NCBI GenBank assembly: GCA_921293015.1
Contig: OV121081.1
Span: 27,407,158 to 27,471,157 of the forward strand
From: Phorcus lineatus
Taxonomy: Eukaryota > Mollusca > Gastropoda > Trochida > Trochidae
Direction: 5' to 3'
Length of the DNA: 64,000 nt
Part shown: positions 10,566 to 22,575 of the stretch, piece by piece
Layout of the letters: the number at the start of each line of letters is the position of its first letter
Position numbering within the stretch: position 1 is the stretch's first letter
The notes under the pieces: model-generated
What the model saw: the letters and a program-made list of their open reading frames with translations, nothing else
What the model was told of the DNA's origin: nothing
Database searches by the model: none
Translations under genes and position numbers: made by a program

Positions 10566-11036
10566 TCAATTAATTGAGTCACACAGCTCGTACAGTCCTT
10601 GAATTGTGTGACAGGCGTATGTTACGTGGTCATCGTCATCTAGAGGAATCGGGGGTATACATGACAGTAAACAGCATACAATGTCATGATCATTCTTCTC
10701 AAGGAGAGTTATTGTCAGTTCTATAGGGCCACAGCTAAGCAGGTTACACCAGAGTTTATCCCTCTGTCCAGTTACACTTCGGCATTCACACACTTTGTGA
10801 ATGAGATGAAGGAAGGATTAAGGCCGTTTATATGTTGTTTTCTCTTCTGGCAGAGGGGTATTCATTCTCTGTACTCCAACACCATATGTGGTATAAGTCG
10901 GTATAACATTTGATCCATTCCATACTTGAACATTGGCAAAAAGTACACAATGGGGAGCTTTGTTATTAATAATGTAACCAGTTCTGTTCGTTGTAAGTAT
11001 TCTATGAATAATGCGATACTGAAACCATCTAACCAA
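10566..11036 (-). pseudogene. LINE-like polyprotein C-terminal fragments
   Basis: Two minus-strand pieces in order. The first (11036-10818) reads RWFQYRIIHRILTTN and then an ending that deviates into unrelated sequence. The second (10793-10566) holds QRDKLW, PIELTITLLEKND, CCLLSCIPP and a terminal LYELCDS. The second piece resembles in layout the end of the LINE at 48.6-56.4 kb (RD.L, then DEELTLCFLLGG), so I read both as retrotransposon remains. This rests on motif memory rather than alignment, and the two pieces may belong to different LINE families. No catalytic domain is present. Confidence 0.4.
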
Positions 11037-11098
11037 GTTATATCTTACACTACAATTTTATATTGTCCATTCTTATTTATGGAAACTTGACCCTATAT
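10811..11098. repeat. 288-bp direct repeat, copy 2
   Basis: Second identical copy of 10140-10427. The 383 bp between the copies contain a T16 run near 10490 and the second LINE-like fragment. Confidence 0.9.
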
Positions 11099-12942
11099 CA
11101 GTTTCCCAATTTCTTTTTTTACTGACTTGTTTCGTTAGCAATTCTGTCTTAATATGGTTTAGTAGCCTTACACAATATTATCAGGTTATAAAAGGCATTT
11201 CAGGTTTCTTATTACTATTCCATGAGCTGGTTTGAACATATGTAAATGTCTATTATGAAATTTATATATTTTTTTACAGAGAGTTTAAGAAAGATAGGAT
11301 TTTATCAATCAGAATATTGTCATTAGTCCAGATATACCCGGTATGGGTGTTTCTAGCAGATGTTTTTAACTTTGAAATGTTGCCCATGCATTTAAAACGT
11401 TTTTCTAGGAGGCACTTTTATATTATGTTAACTAATTTGACCTCACTTCAATAGGATAGAAAATATATTTGGTAAGAAAAGAAAGATATTACAACTAAGT
11501 ATTCAATTTTCAAATTCAGGATGTTCCCTTGTATAGTATAGTTAAGAGATATTTTATAATTAATATTAAAGTCGAGAAAAATGTCTCACTTATGATTGTA
11601 CACATATACATGTATGTGTTTATTTGGGGAAATCATTGCCATATGTTTGCATTGTAGGTACGTTTGTACCATTCTGCATCATGAATGTAATTCATCTCAA
11701 TCTTTATCACTATGTTTAATATAGGGATTCGAGCAGATGTGATGTAAAAGCAATAATAAATTTCACTTTTTAGTGTGAACAGCCAGGCTGGTCTATTACT
11801 TATCTTAAAAAGTATATGCTGGTAAAATCCCAAGCTGAAGTATTAAGTTCATTGATCTACACATTTGAAATATTAAAATGCCTGATATTTTGTCCAATAT
11901 TGATTATTGTTAAGACAGTGAGAATTATCTTTCTTTAATCTTGATTTAAAAACATCAAATATAATTATAAATTGTCTCATAGCATTGTTTTATTACACGA
12001 AATCCTGTAAAACTAACACTAACCCGCCGTGAAGTTTCGATGGTATGATATATCACTGACTATTATGCTTTGATTTAGATACAGCAAGAATCAATACAAA
12101 CATGCTATATGTAAATGATCGTGATTGAAAGCTTTATAACTTAACTTCGATTAATGAAATAAACCAGAAAAAACACGTTACATTGCTAGTGCAAATACAT
12201 CAATCAACTGATCAAAACAGCCACAATGTATTATACAATCCGACATCTTCATTATATTAGCCACTTTATTTGCAAAATGTCATAATTTTGTCCTGATCAA
12301 TAGCAAGCCCATCAGTCAAACAAGACACTTGATTAAATTAATCAGACATTTTCAGCGAGGGGATTGTTGCACAGTTATTGAACAGCTCTCTTGTAAATAC
12401 ATTTGAATCGAAGTACCATACTCAGATAGCGATGTGTTTGAAATAAGTAATGAAAGATACTCTTCGTGATATTCATGGTATTTTATTTGACTTTGATATG
12501 TGACAAAACGACAATAATGATTTCACTTACTAACTAAATCTCACATTTGTATCCGACAATGTCATATTAATGACAATTGTTCCCTAAGTTTGTCCTAAAG
12601 CCAACATTACACGTACCGTGTGATACTGTGTTATCTACTTTAGTGCATTATAATGATAATACTTTTCCTCTTTAATAGCAAGTGCAATTCTTTCTCTCTT
12701 TTTAGAATAAAAAATATAAATCAGAAAATGCCACCTACTCTGTGGAACATTGATCTATGTAGATAATATTCAAACCAGTCAATATGCAAAATGAATATTC
12801 ATTACTTTGCCAATCACCCAGATATAAATCGTTTTCTAAAAAGGAATCTCTATACTGTTCATAAGTATGCCTAAAACAATATTTTTACTACATAAAACGT
12901 TTTTCTTTGTTGTACAATTTGGGATATTAACCATGCATATTA
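11099..12942. other. Non-coding stretch with duplicated blocks
   Basis: No gene. 11640-11830 is a weak member of the GCAGGTGTGATGTA block family seen at 20.2, 29.1 and 31.7 kb. 12050-12410 is a duplicate of 17600-17945 (separate entry). Confidence 0.5.
12050..12410. repeat. Segmental duplicate block A, copy 1
   Basis: Matches 17600-17945 in the same orientation: ATCAATCAACTGATCAA, CCACTTTATTTG, ATGTCATAATTTTGTCCTG, CAATAGCAAGCCCATC and GACACTTGATTAA in order. On the minus strand an ATG at 12103 opens a short hydrophobic frame (MFVLILAV), lined up with the proposed signal exon of the 17.6-kb copy. The second exon is not recognisable here. Confidence 0.75.
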
Positions 12943-14418
12943 ACTGACGGGCAAAAGAAACGCTACCATGTATTTAAATCTAGATTGCAGAATAAAAAGA
13001 AAAGTGAGATTATAAAATAAATGTTTATTCAACAAGTGACAATATCAGATTCATAAAAATCACGACAGGCCGGGGGTCAAAAAGTCCAAGTTCACTGTCA
13101 TGACTGATTCCAGTGCAGAGAAATCCAGGTTCATTATGTTTAAAACAGTTCACATTAATAACGGGAATGGGCCCTCTTGCCACAAAATACCCATTAACCC
13201 TCCGACGCATGAAGAAAATCAAACGTCTAACGACGTTACGTGGAATGCGATGACGTTCTTCATGGACAGCAAGTTGCTGGCGGTTATCTGGATGTGGTCG
13301 TCGTTGACAAATACGACGATCCGAAGCGCCCCAAAGATGTTCGATCGGTGACATGTCAGGCGAGCATGCTGGCCACGGCAAAACGTTGTTGTTAGCAATA
13401 AAGTTCTGAGTAGCTCGAGCTGTGTCCGCTCGGGCATTGTCTTGTTGAAAGATCACACCTTGAGCCTGTTGTCCAAGAACGACAGACGACGGGATGGAGA
13501 ATGTCATCGACATAACGCCGAGCCGGTAGATATCCATTCACGATGACTAGCGGCGTCTTCACCTCACCAAATATACCTCCCCTAACCATGACACTTCCTC
13601 TTCCGTAGGGCACTACTTCCTGAACGCAACATGCAGCGGTTCTCTCTCCCCGACGGCGGTAAACACGTACTCTTCCATCTGTTTTGAAGAGACGGAACCG
13701 ACTTTCGTCAGAGAAAAGCACCCTCTGCCACTGACGTCGCTGCCAACGTAAAACCGTCCTCGCCCATCTCAGTCTTCGTTGGCGATGTTCGGCTGTCAAC
13801 AGCTGTCCCGGAACGGTCTGTATGCCCTGATGCCATGGGACCTTCTACGTCTGGCCCCTTTGCGTTTGCTTACCGGGTGACCCAGGGCATTCGACGCAGA
13901 TGACATCACTGTCAGGAAGCGGTTTCTGATTCTGATTGTGGTCGACCTGGTGGCCATGGGTTGTGACTCTCGGTCGGCCTGATCTCGGTCAGTCTGAGGT
14001 CTGTCCCGGATGACGATAACGTTGCATTAGTCTTGTAACAGTTGTACGGTGACAGTCAGCCAAGCGTTCGTGCAACATGGGTGTGGGTGACTCCCATTTC
14101 AATCATCCCGATTGCTCGCTCACGTTGTTGTAAAGTCAATCTTGTCATTCTTCAAGTGTTGTTTCTACAAAGTGGGTGTCTGACAACCAATTCGTATTGG
14201 TTGTATACCCGTCAGGCATGGGGCTACTTTGCTTTGCATGAAAAGGGTGAAAACCATAATTTGACAAAATTTGGGAAAAACATGCTTTTGATACAACAGT
14301 TCAATATGAAACAATCATTGTTGTATTTGGGCGATGTGTTTTCATGCGATTGGGTTTGATTGAGTTTTTTTCGTAGTTTCAATTCTAAAGTGGTAGCGTT
14401 TCTTTTGCCAATGAGTTT
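12943..14418 (-). mobile_element. Tc1/mariner transposon, decayed
   Basis: Terminal inverted repeats contain GGCAAAAGAAACGCTACCA at 12950-12968 and its complement at 14391-14409. A TA dinucleotide is at 12941-12942 and another near 14418, consistent with TA target duplication, though the outermost bases do not align perfectly. The length of about 1.47 kb is normal for a full-length Tc1-like element. The transposase lies on the minus strand and is broken. The element is locally G+C-richer than its surroundings, as expected of a more recent arrival. Confidence 0.88.
13025..14148 (-). pseudogene. Tc1-like transposase, frameshifted
   Basis: The start codon is probably the ATG ending at 14148 (MTRLTLQQRERAIGM). 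The N-terminal helix-turn-helix reads IEMGVTHTHVARTLG, and a second part with RPRSGRPR gives the AT-hook-like GRPR motif. A 4-nt insertion near 14063 breaks the frame, and more damage lies at 13.85-13.93 kb. The central part (13392-13799) has VLFSDESRF with the first catalytic Asp. A further indel near 13485 moves the frame to 13025-13537, which holds FQQDNARAD (second Asp) and SPDMSPIEHLWG (catalytic Glu). I count 32 residues between the second Asp and the Glu where Tc1 has 34; the NNN-VLPWP junction looks like a two-codon loss. It cannot make active enzyme as read. Confidence 0.88.
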
Positions 14419-16678
14419 ATATGAAGATATAAATTTCATCTTCGAATTATATGTTGGCCCTATACCATGTGACTTTTTTGCGTTTTCTCAGATTTTTGTG
14501 CAGAGAAAACTATTGATTTGAGTTTTAAAATTCTTTATACTTCGTAGCACAATAAATTCAGACTGATCAACTTGTGTTTATAAGAAAACAAGGGATAACA
14601 ATTTACTTTCACTCAACGTTTAGTAATAGCTTTTTTAAAATGTGTATTACGACAAATATTGTATCAGAAACCAAAATTTATATCGTAACGACTGTATACT
14701 TGAATAAATCATTTAAATTTTCAGTAAATGTCAATTCAACAGATATTGGTGTCTTCATGTCCCTGTGTCCATGACAACTGATGGTTGAGTCTGTTGACAC
14801 TGACAATAAAAAGTAATCGATTACATAAACATTGTTTTATGGAGACTCAAAAATTGTCAAACAGATGTTCACACACATTTAGTTTGGTACTCACCTGAAA
14901 CACGTGTTGTATTATCAATGTCATTGTGCGTTGTTTGAGTGTTTCCAGCTTAGAGTGTCTATATCAATGGTAGCATTACTTGTAAATTTGGTTTGAAGAT
15001 GTTATTAAGAGGAAGTGGTAAATGCGAGTTGATAAAGGCGCTGATCTGTGAGTAACCATGGTCACGGACAAAATTTTTCAATCAGAACTGACATAAAACA
15101 CGAAACCTCTTCAAATGAAATAAGATGTCTTAAGGTGAGAAATATCTAAATGCGATGAGTAATCACATTTCTTTTAACAAACCAAGATGATACCTTTCAC
15201 TTAAAGGATTAAGGTATTTATTATACACATACTGACATAAATTCTACATCTTTAACATGATGTATTGTTTATATCTCGTTTACTATCCTGGTTTTCTGCA
15301 TTTTAAAACATGTTAGATTCAACAGGTGCTTACCTTCAAATATATTGAGTCAAAAGTTTGGAGCTATAATGGCGAAGGAATATAACAACATCATTCACTG
15401 AGGACTCTTCTTACACCGACTTTGAAGGTTCATATTTCAGGAAAACGGAGATTAAATGAATAATAGGGAGGTGAAACGATGAAATGTCCAAAACATCAAA
15501 ACAAAGTCATGCCTTTGGCATATAAACACATTTCAAAACATGTTTTAAATTAAACATGTAGTAAACACTTTTAAATTCCAAACGCCAGAGTAAAAAGAGA
15601 GGTCATCTAGGCTGTGATTTGCATGTTATTTCATCGTGTTATTATCAAGTAGACTGATGTATTAGTTCCCTAGTGAAGACAATTAAGTGGAATGGTTGTG
15701 TTGCATTCAGAAGCCTGAACACCTCAATCGCCAATCAACAGAGTACATACATCTCTCCTTGTGAATGAAGTATTTTTACTTTCATCTTTGGGTGATCAAT
15801 CAAGCTTTTTTAATCAAGCTGCACTCTCCAGCTGCAGTCAAATACATGCTCCTGCATCATTAAACCAGTGTTTATGAACAGTGATCCTGCTTTTTCAATC
15901 ACTTGACAAGTCCAAAGACAGCTATCCCTTGACAAGTCCAAAGACAGCTCTCCAAAGTAATACCGTTGCAGAATCGAGGCTGTCGTGTATTGTCCATTTC
16001 CAAACTCGCAAAATCACGAAAACGATAAATCTGTGTATTTTTTTTTCGAAATCGAGTAACTTTGATGTATTTGATAACAACAAAACAGAGAAAGTAACAC
16101 CGCCAAGGATTTTATAACCAACAGTTGCATGATAAGAAATATCACAATGTGTTAGAAGAAGAATGGTATTTGAAGATAGAAGCATTACCTAGAAATTGAA
16201 AGAAAATTATAATTTAGAATCGATTGATTAATTTTTTCACACTCACTTTTTGACGCTATAAAAATCCACAAATATAAAACTCCACATTTGTGGATTTAAT
16301 GTGAGTAATCGTATTTGTTCTATTCACATTTAGTTTATATTTGAAATGTTTTATTATGTTATGTTTATTAATTCACTCTAATGTTCCCAATGCATTAAAC
16401 GGCGCTTTGTATTTGTATACTCAATATGTCCACTTTGAACGAATGCATAGGAACAAGTAATTTTGATTTGAATAGTGTATATAATATATTATGTTTGCGA
16501 TTTGAGTATTGTATTGTTTTATATAATGCATCCTTGACAAGATAAGACTATTACATACTAAAACGTGATTGACAAATGACTAGAACAAACAAAACAAGAA
16601 ATTACTCAAGGAAACGTCTTCCAAATAGTTTTAAAACCTCGCCGTGATAGTGCTGTCTTTAAATATATTATTGATCCT
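14419..16678. other. Non-coding stretch
   Basis: No gene is supported. It contains block B copy 2 (15700-15905), directly followed by a short tandem repeat of TTGACAAGTCCAAAGACAGCT near 15903-15945. Confidence 0.5.
15700..15905. repeat. Segmental duplicate block B, copy 2
   Basis: Direct-orientation partner of 9728-9950, offset about 5.97 kb. Many substitutions and small indels show that the duplication is old. Confidence 0.75.
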
Positions 16679-16795
16679 CTAATACAGACTCGAAGACGAA
16701 TTAATATCATCCCGAGTACAGCCAAAAGCTTTACAACATTGATTGTCAGCTGGCTTGTAGTCTCCAATGTCATCTGAGAAGTGACTCTTTGCTTA
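16679..16795 (-). pseudogene. Second exon of a possible small Cys-peptide gene, copy 1
   Basis: The minus frame reads AKSHFSDDIGDYKP, then ADNQCCKAFGC, TRDDINSS and a stop at 16679. It lines up with the exon at 17389-17525 (SHRSDHIKDCKP, TQVDIN). An AG just upstream of CAAAGAG could be the acceptor, but a SINE starts at 16799 and has displaced the upstream sequence. The matching first-exon block lies beyond the SINE at about 17179-17221. It keeps an ATG (minus, 17219-17221) and a hydrophobic start, but its GT donor is lost. The copy therefore looks broken. Function unknown; no family is recognised. Confidence 0.35.
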
Positions 16796-16798
16796 AAA

Positions 16799-17092
16799 GG
16801 GGCGGGATAGCGAAGTGGTTAGCGCGTTCAGCTTCAGATCAAGTGGTTCGTGGTTCGAATCCCGTCAGCTCGGCAACTTTGTCTGCGGTAGAGAACTGCT
16901 AATTAGCAGTACGGTTTGGGTGCAATGCTAAACTGAATTTCAACGCAGTACCCATGGTTTTCTAGATCAATACTATGCTGTAACAGGTTTCACTGCAAAG
17001 CTTAGCCATAATTGTGTTGCGGACTTTCTCCTTGCAATAATATTAGCAGCTGTGATATAAGTGAAATAATCTTGAAAGCAGCTTTAAACTCC
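16799..17092 (+). mobile_element. tRNA-derived SINE
   Basis: The head reads GGGATAGCGAAGTGGTTAGC, containing an RNA polymerase III A box (TAGCGAAGTGG). A B box, GGTTCGAATCC, follows near 16851-16861. The T-stem does not pair, so it is not a functional tRNA. The body continues to a 3' end near CTTGAAAGCAGCTTTAAAC, which resembles tails of molluscan SINEs. It is inserted between the two exon blocks of the 16.7-kb copy. No clean target duplication is visible. Confidence 0.7.
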
Positions 17093-17388
17093 AATGTACA
17101 CATTGTACCTTCAAGCATTGAATTGATTCTTTGCGGTTAAGTTACTTTTATCTATAAGCACTTTACCCCACAAAAACTATAATGCTGTAATTTTGATATA
17201 GCAGGAAACTATAAAACACATCTTCCGATTGTTTCAAACCTTTCCCAGATTTTTATGAAATAACCCTATAATAGAGACACTAAGCCACATTAATATCACC
17301 GGTTTATCGGATGTTGTAATACAAGATAATAAATTTACACCTTCCAAAAATATTTAACAGACCCCTTTTTGAGCGATTCTGTGACATC

Positions 17389-17649
17389 TTATCTCACGGT
17401 CCTATAGCACACACTCGGAGCCAAATTAATATCAACCTGTGTACAGCTAGAGGCAGTAGAAGATCCAATGTCATTTGGCTTACAGTCTTTAATATGATCT
17501 GAACGATGACTGCAACTTTTGTAGCCTGGGGCATGGTATTGATTACCTCAACTTTTCATTTCTCTCATCTATATGAACCCGACACCACAAAAAACAATAT
17601 GAACGCAAACATTACCATGCTGTAATAAAGCAAGAATGAATAAGAACAT
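17389..17649 (-). CDS. Possible two-exon gene for a short Cys-containing secreted peptide
   Basis: Inferred gene of unknown function. Exon 1 (17616-17649) encodes MFLFILALLQH, a short hydrophobic leader, ending in a phase-1 GT donor (G|GTAATG). The 90-bp intron ends in CCCCAG. Exon 2 (17389-17525) then runs 45 codons to a TAA, with four Cys residues (SCS, DCK, SCT, VCY) and the motif SDHIKDCKPNDIG. The predicted total is 56 residues. Support is the second copy at 16.7 kb with the same spacing, reading direction and motif (SDDIGDYKP..TRDDIN), and traces at 24.0, 30.4 and 42.7 kb. The leader is short for a signal peptide, and no domain is known to me. It could equally be a pseudogene or conserved non-coding DNA. 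Confidence 0.33.
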
Positions 17650-17945
17650 GTGATGTGTAAATGACCGTATTTGAAAGCGATATAAATATCCAATAGATTA
17701 ATAAATAAACCCAACAAAAATAATATCCATGATAGTGCAAATGCATCAATCAACTGATCAAGAGACCCACAATCTATTATATGGCCAACATCTCCATTAC
17801 ATTACCCACTTTATTTGAAAAATGTCATAATTTTGTCCTGTTCAATAGCAAGCCCATCGGTCAAATGAGACACTTGATTAAGATGATCAGACGTGCAAGC
17901 GTTGGTGCACAGGTATTGAACGCCTATCAGACTGTAAATGATGTG
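17600..17945. repeat. Segmental duplicate block A, copy 2
   Basis: Partner of 12050-12410. On the minus strand both copies share the frame NQVSxLTDGLAI(E/D)QDKIMTF, ending in a stop that overlaps AATAAA (17810-17815; 12265-12270). This could be an old 3' terminal exon with its poly(A) signal, but the 12-kb copy has an internal stop upstream. Confidence 0.7.
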
Positions 17946-18871
17946 GAGCTTCTGTGGTAAATTATCCATGGATTAACAACTGTCTAATATCAAAAGGAAT
18001 TTGTCATTAAACGTGCCCATGCTATGATACGGGGCTCTTTTTATACCTTACAAAATTGCTGTTGTGGGACGAGCAGTAATTAAGTAATGAAGAACAATGG
18101 TTTCTTAGTTATGGCTATCCAAGTGGAATCTGCTGAATGCAAGTGTGACAAAGACAACATCGAAGACGTCAGCTTACAAAAAGCATTAAAAACACCTCAA
18201 ACTCTCCAAAAGAAAAATCATATGCATTGCCTGTATGTAATCAATATATATGACCATAATATTTCGTATTGTATGGTCACAGTAGTCGTCATCACATTGA
18301 TAAGATGCTGTGCAATTGCATTGACATCGCCTCGTTTTGTAGAACGCAGACATTTCTGAAATGTAACTTATTCGTACAGACATTTGAAAACAAACAACAT
18401 CTAAGTAAACTTGTTTGCTTAAATACTGTTTACTGGACAATTTTACATTAGGTAAGAAAGTATTGTCAAAGAGATCAATGATGATTATCCATAAACTGAA
18501 ACATTTTAAAACATTGCTAACATTTCCATTATTCATTCATTTCGTTACATCATTTTCCTTTTATTAAGCTTTTAGAGACATTTTCATAGAATATATATCG
18601 TTTTTACCACATGAAACAAGCAATATCATAGTCGAGTCAGTAGTCTAGATCTTATATAATGTAACTGTATGCAATCAGCATTGAAAGTATAATAAAGAGG
18701 TATTGATTTATAAAGTAGTTGTTGCGAAGCATCTGTTCAACCATAGCTCTTTTCTAATAGCGTCCAATGAAGATAGTTTATTATGTTGAAATGACACATA
18801 TGCACATTTAGGTGACCAATTTTGCAAATAGCTCCATAATTTGAATCTGTTGTTGGAGGTTATTGCACAAA
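17946..18871. other. Non-coding stretch
   Basis: Overlapping open frames at 18087-18359 (plus) and 18186-18536 (minus) have no recognisable domain. I do not call them. Confidence 0.45.
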
Positions 18872-19320
18872 ATGTCCCTGGGAAATTTTATGACATCATC
18901 ATAATGGGGACTTGTGTAAATGTAATATTCGCAAAGACAAGACTAAACATATTCTATGAAGTTAACTGATGACCCGATTTATTTGTGCATATCAAGGATA
19001 TTTAAAACGTATAAATCTTATTCTTTGTATAATGCTAAAAAGACAGAAAACTGTTGAAATACTCTATCAATATCAATATGTGTCATTGTGTAGGGGACAA
19101 ATCAATGGCAATGAATAATTTTCAATATGACACATTTCATTTCACTAGGTTCAAAAGGTGGTGTACTGTGAACTTATTCTGTTCAAAACAAAATCTCCTC
19201 ATCAATCAATTGAACTCTAACCTAAAAAAAGAAACATTGTCTTTGTAATTTTACAAGTTTATCCCAAGTATGTATGATACATCTTTCAACTGGGGCTGTC
19301 GTTTCATGTAAATCATGTAC
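18872..19320. repeat. 449-bp tandem duplicate, copy 1
   Basis: Followed immediately by copy 2 at 19321-19769, both beginning ATGTCCCTGGGAAATTTTAT. The copies differ by scattered substitutions only, so this duplication is much younger than blocks A-H. No gene inside. Confidence 0.92.
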
Positions 19321-19769
19321 ATGTCCCTGGGAAATTTTATGACATCATCATAATGGGGACTTGTGTAAATGTAATATTCGCAAAGACAAGACTAAACATA
19401 TTCTATGAAGTTAATTGAAGACCTGATTTATTTGTTCATATCAAGGATATTTAAAACGTATAAATTTTATTCTTTGTATAATGCTAAAAAGACAGAAAAC
19501 TGTTGAAACACTCTATCAATATCAATATATGTCATTGTGTAGGGGACAAATCAATGGCAATGCATAATTTTCAATATGGCACATTTCATTTCACAAGGTT
19601 CAAAAGGTGGTGTACTGTGAACTTATTCTGTTCAAAACAAAATCTCCTCATCAGTTAATTAAACTCTAACCTAAAAAAAGAAACATTGTCTTTTTAATTT
19701 TACAAGTTTATCCCAAGTATGTATGATGCATCTCTCAACTGGGGCTGTCGGTTCATGTAAATCATGTAC
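19321..19769. repeat. 449-bp tandem duplicate, copy 2
   Basis: Direct partner of 18872-19320 with a junction free of extra bases. A few substitutions separate the two. Confidence 0.92.
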
Positions 19770-20509
19770 AAGGCTAGGACAAGAACTTTAAATTAAATAT
19801 GTCCGTAAATTGATCTAACTAAAGAATAACTGTAAAGAATGTATAACTGAGCCATATGTGATAATTATTTTATATTTCGAAAGTTTTTTAATTGAACCCT
19901 TGATTTGTTACGTCCAAATGATTTTATTTGTCAAAGAAAATGTTGGTATGCCATTTTTACAGAGAATTATGTCCCTTTAAACATTTTTTGGGATTGGTTA
20001 TGTTTAATACTTTAACGGATGTAAGAACACGTTTTATTACATTTGCGACAACTTGAAGAATGTACGGTCATTTGTATACATACGATTGAAAACACATAAG
20101 GCCAGCCCTGCAAATTAATTGTATCATTAGTTCAATCATCAATCATATTCACGAGTGATTTATTAATAAAAATTATCTCGCTCATTATTGTATCATAACG
20201 GAATGTGAGCAGGTGTGATGTACGTTAGAAAACCATAATGTAATTTACTTTTTTGCGGACTTGTCGCTAATATTCGTTAGGGAACAGGTAAAATAAATCA
20301 TAAGTTTAAATTGTTCTCAGGAGCCTCATCGCACTTACAATGAGAGAAATGGATTTATGGCATGGCATATTTAATGCCTCACAAACCCTTTGGGGTAAAT
20401 TACAGTGAATGTTGGAGAAATATATCTATGTATCTTAATATCATTTTGAAGACGTTGGTAACCAAATGTTACACCTTGCCTGGAGTCTTAATGGAACATA
20501 TATAGAGAT

Positions 20510-20647
20510 TATTACCCGAGGAAGTGTGTCATATGACTTTTACGAAACGATTGCGAATTTTTGTATTACCCGAGCGAGAGCGAGGGTTATACACAAATTC
20601 GCACGAGTTTCGTAAAAGTCATATGACACACTTCCGAGGGTTATAAT
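20510..20647. repeat. Foldback element core
   Basis: Imperfect inverted arms 20510-20578 and 20580-20647 share GGAAGTGTGTCATATGACTT, ACGAAAC and GCGAATTT, with the palindromic CCGAGCGAGAGCGAGG at the centre. 20720-20760 holds two cAMP-response-element-type GACGTCAC sites flanking AACAATGG. The same module in reverse adjoins the foldback at 61.7 kb, so these are two copies of one family. Confidence 0.75.
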
Positions 20648-22494
20648 TTCTTTATTACCGATTCTATTTCATTTAAAACACACGGAATGCGGCCTGCTTC
20701 CTTTCCGGCGGCCCGCTAAAGTGACGTCACGAACAATGGTTTTATGACGTCACAGACGACGTAATACGGTAACTCGCTCTGAAACAATCGTTGCTAGGCA
20801 AAAGTGATATGTGCACATGTGCTCATATTGAAAATATGTCACCACTTATGATTAACCATATGGGTAATAAAAAAAGATTCAATGCAAAGGTGCATTGGGA
20901 TTTATTGGTTTCTTGATTGTTAAGAAAAGTGTAATTTATAAAGGTTGATTAATTTCTTTGTGCATTTTGAATACTAAGCTCAATTTTTATAGGATTTTAA
21001 TAATTAATATCAATATTAATCAATAATATATATTTTATTTGCGAGTGGCAATGGATTTGGTGAATCACTCATGACGAATATATACCTGTATACCTTTCTT
21101 GCATATAACTGCTTCCATTATGTTTTAGTATTATCTTTTCAAACTTTACACAGTCATGCTAAACACAGAGATGTTAATTTCGCATTTTCGGCATGAAGCA
21201 TGGTATATATTTTTGATGGTATGACATTTTATTAGGAATGCTTGACTTTACAAACTCAGAATGAGAGTACCAATGAATGATAGTACGTTGTTAACGTTAA
21301 AGTACTTACCTTATAAACACAAAAGTTAAAGCTTGAATACCCCTATTATTTACAAAACAGATGAAAACAGAATGCTGAGTGACGTCAAAGTCTCGTTTCG
21401 GATGACATCAAGTGAGTTGCAATGAACTTCAACACCACTCAGTAAGGTTTTTGTCACTGTAGCCCAATAGTGTGTTTATTTTAATGACAGAACAGAGAAA
21501 CTCACTTTAAAACATAAAATCATTTCATCTAAAAATGTTTATTTATTGCGAAACGATCAAACAAAATTAAATCCCCCTTGTCACCTTGACAACCTAAAAA
21601 AAAGTTGTTATCAACAGCAAACAAAAGAAAAAATGTCCGCTGCAAGTTTGGAATAAGGACGTCATTGCTGACAATTGTTCTAGGAAATGGGAAATATTTC
21701 CGCTAATACTTTAGTGGAGCTAAACGTGAACACTTCATATCCTGTTGCATCGTGAATTCACTTCACTGAGAAGGTTCCTTACTTGATTGTACAGAATACC
21801 GAAGGAATTGGGAGTAAAAAAGCAATCTGGTATAGAAATGTTCATCAATTCGTGTTCCTTTGAGCTGTACATGATGACATGTCTGTAATAGAAAGGAGCA
21901 TGTAGTATAGTTTTCTGAGGCATGTTGAGATTCTCTTTTATTAATTTTCAGTTGCAAGAAAAAGGGAAATCGCATATAACGGCACATGACTGTTAAAATA
22001 GACTAGAATAACCCGAATGTTTGTTGTAGATATAACAGGTGTCCTTTATGTAGTCGACCTCACTTCTCTTGTTTTATGTTTGACAAGTTTTAATGATCAC
22101 TAAATGACTCATTAGGAAAGTCGCAGCACCTAGTTTTATACATATGGTTAATACAAGTTAAAATAGCAGTGATCCTGACACAATTGGGTATTACATATCT
22201 GTAACATTTAGCATTAAATAACAGTTATCAATATCCATGGAATTCGAATTAGCATTGATGCCTTGCAATTATGTCAATTATTATGTATTCATAAAGGTTT
22301 GATATCATTTCAAGTCACAATCGATGGTCACACTCTTAGATAAATTGATTTACATTTTGATGAGGTTAGTTATGACAGACACAACCATTTTAGTATAAAA
22401 ATATCTTTGTGTCCAGTAAGGCTAACGAAACGTGTACTCGATTACAACAGACCTAGCTATTTCATTTTTTTTTTATCCTGGCGTATTACTTCCA

Positions 22495-22575
22495 AAAGAT
22501 AATGACGGGTATCCGGGTCGGGTAATAAGTGGTCGGGTTCCCGGGTAGGAAATTTAGACTCGTCCCAGCCCTAGT
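22495..22575 (-). repeat. Possible hAT transposon end
   Basis: The minus strand reads TAGGGCTGGGACGAGTC, then CCCGGGAACCCGACC and ACCCGACCCGG. CAGGG-type starts with short G/C-rich direct repeats are common at hAT ends. No second terminus or 8-bp target duplication was found, so this is a weak call. Confidence 0.3.

Noticed and set aside
10140..11098. LTR retrotransposon with 288-bp LTRs
   Set aside because: Repeat ends are not TG..CA, there is no primer-binding site or polypurine tract, and LINE-like frames run into the repeats.
16801..16875. Functional tRNA gene
   Set aside because: A and B boxes are present but acceptor and T stems do not pair, and the sequence continues into a SINE body and tail.
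18087..18536. Overlapping open frames on both strands
   Set aside because: No recognisable domain; overlap on opposite strands suggests chance.
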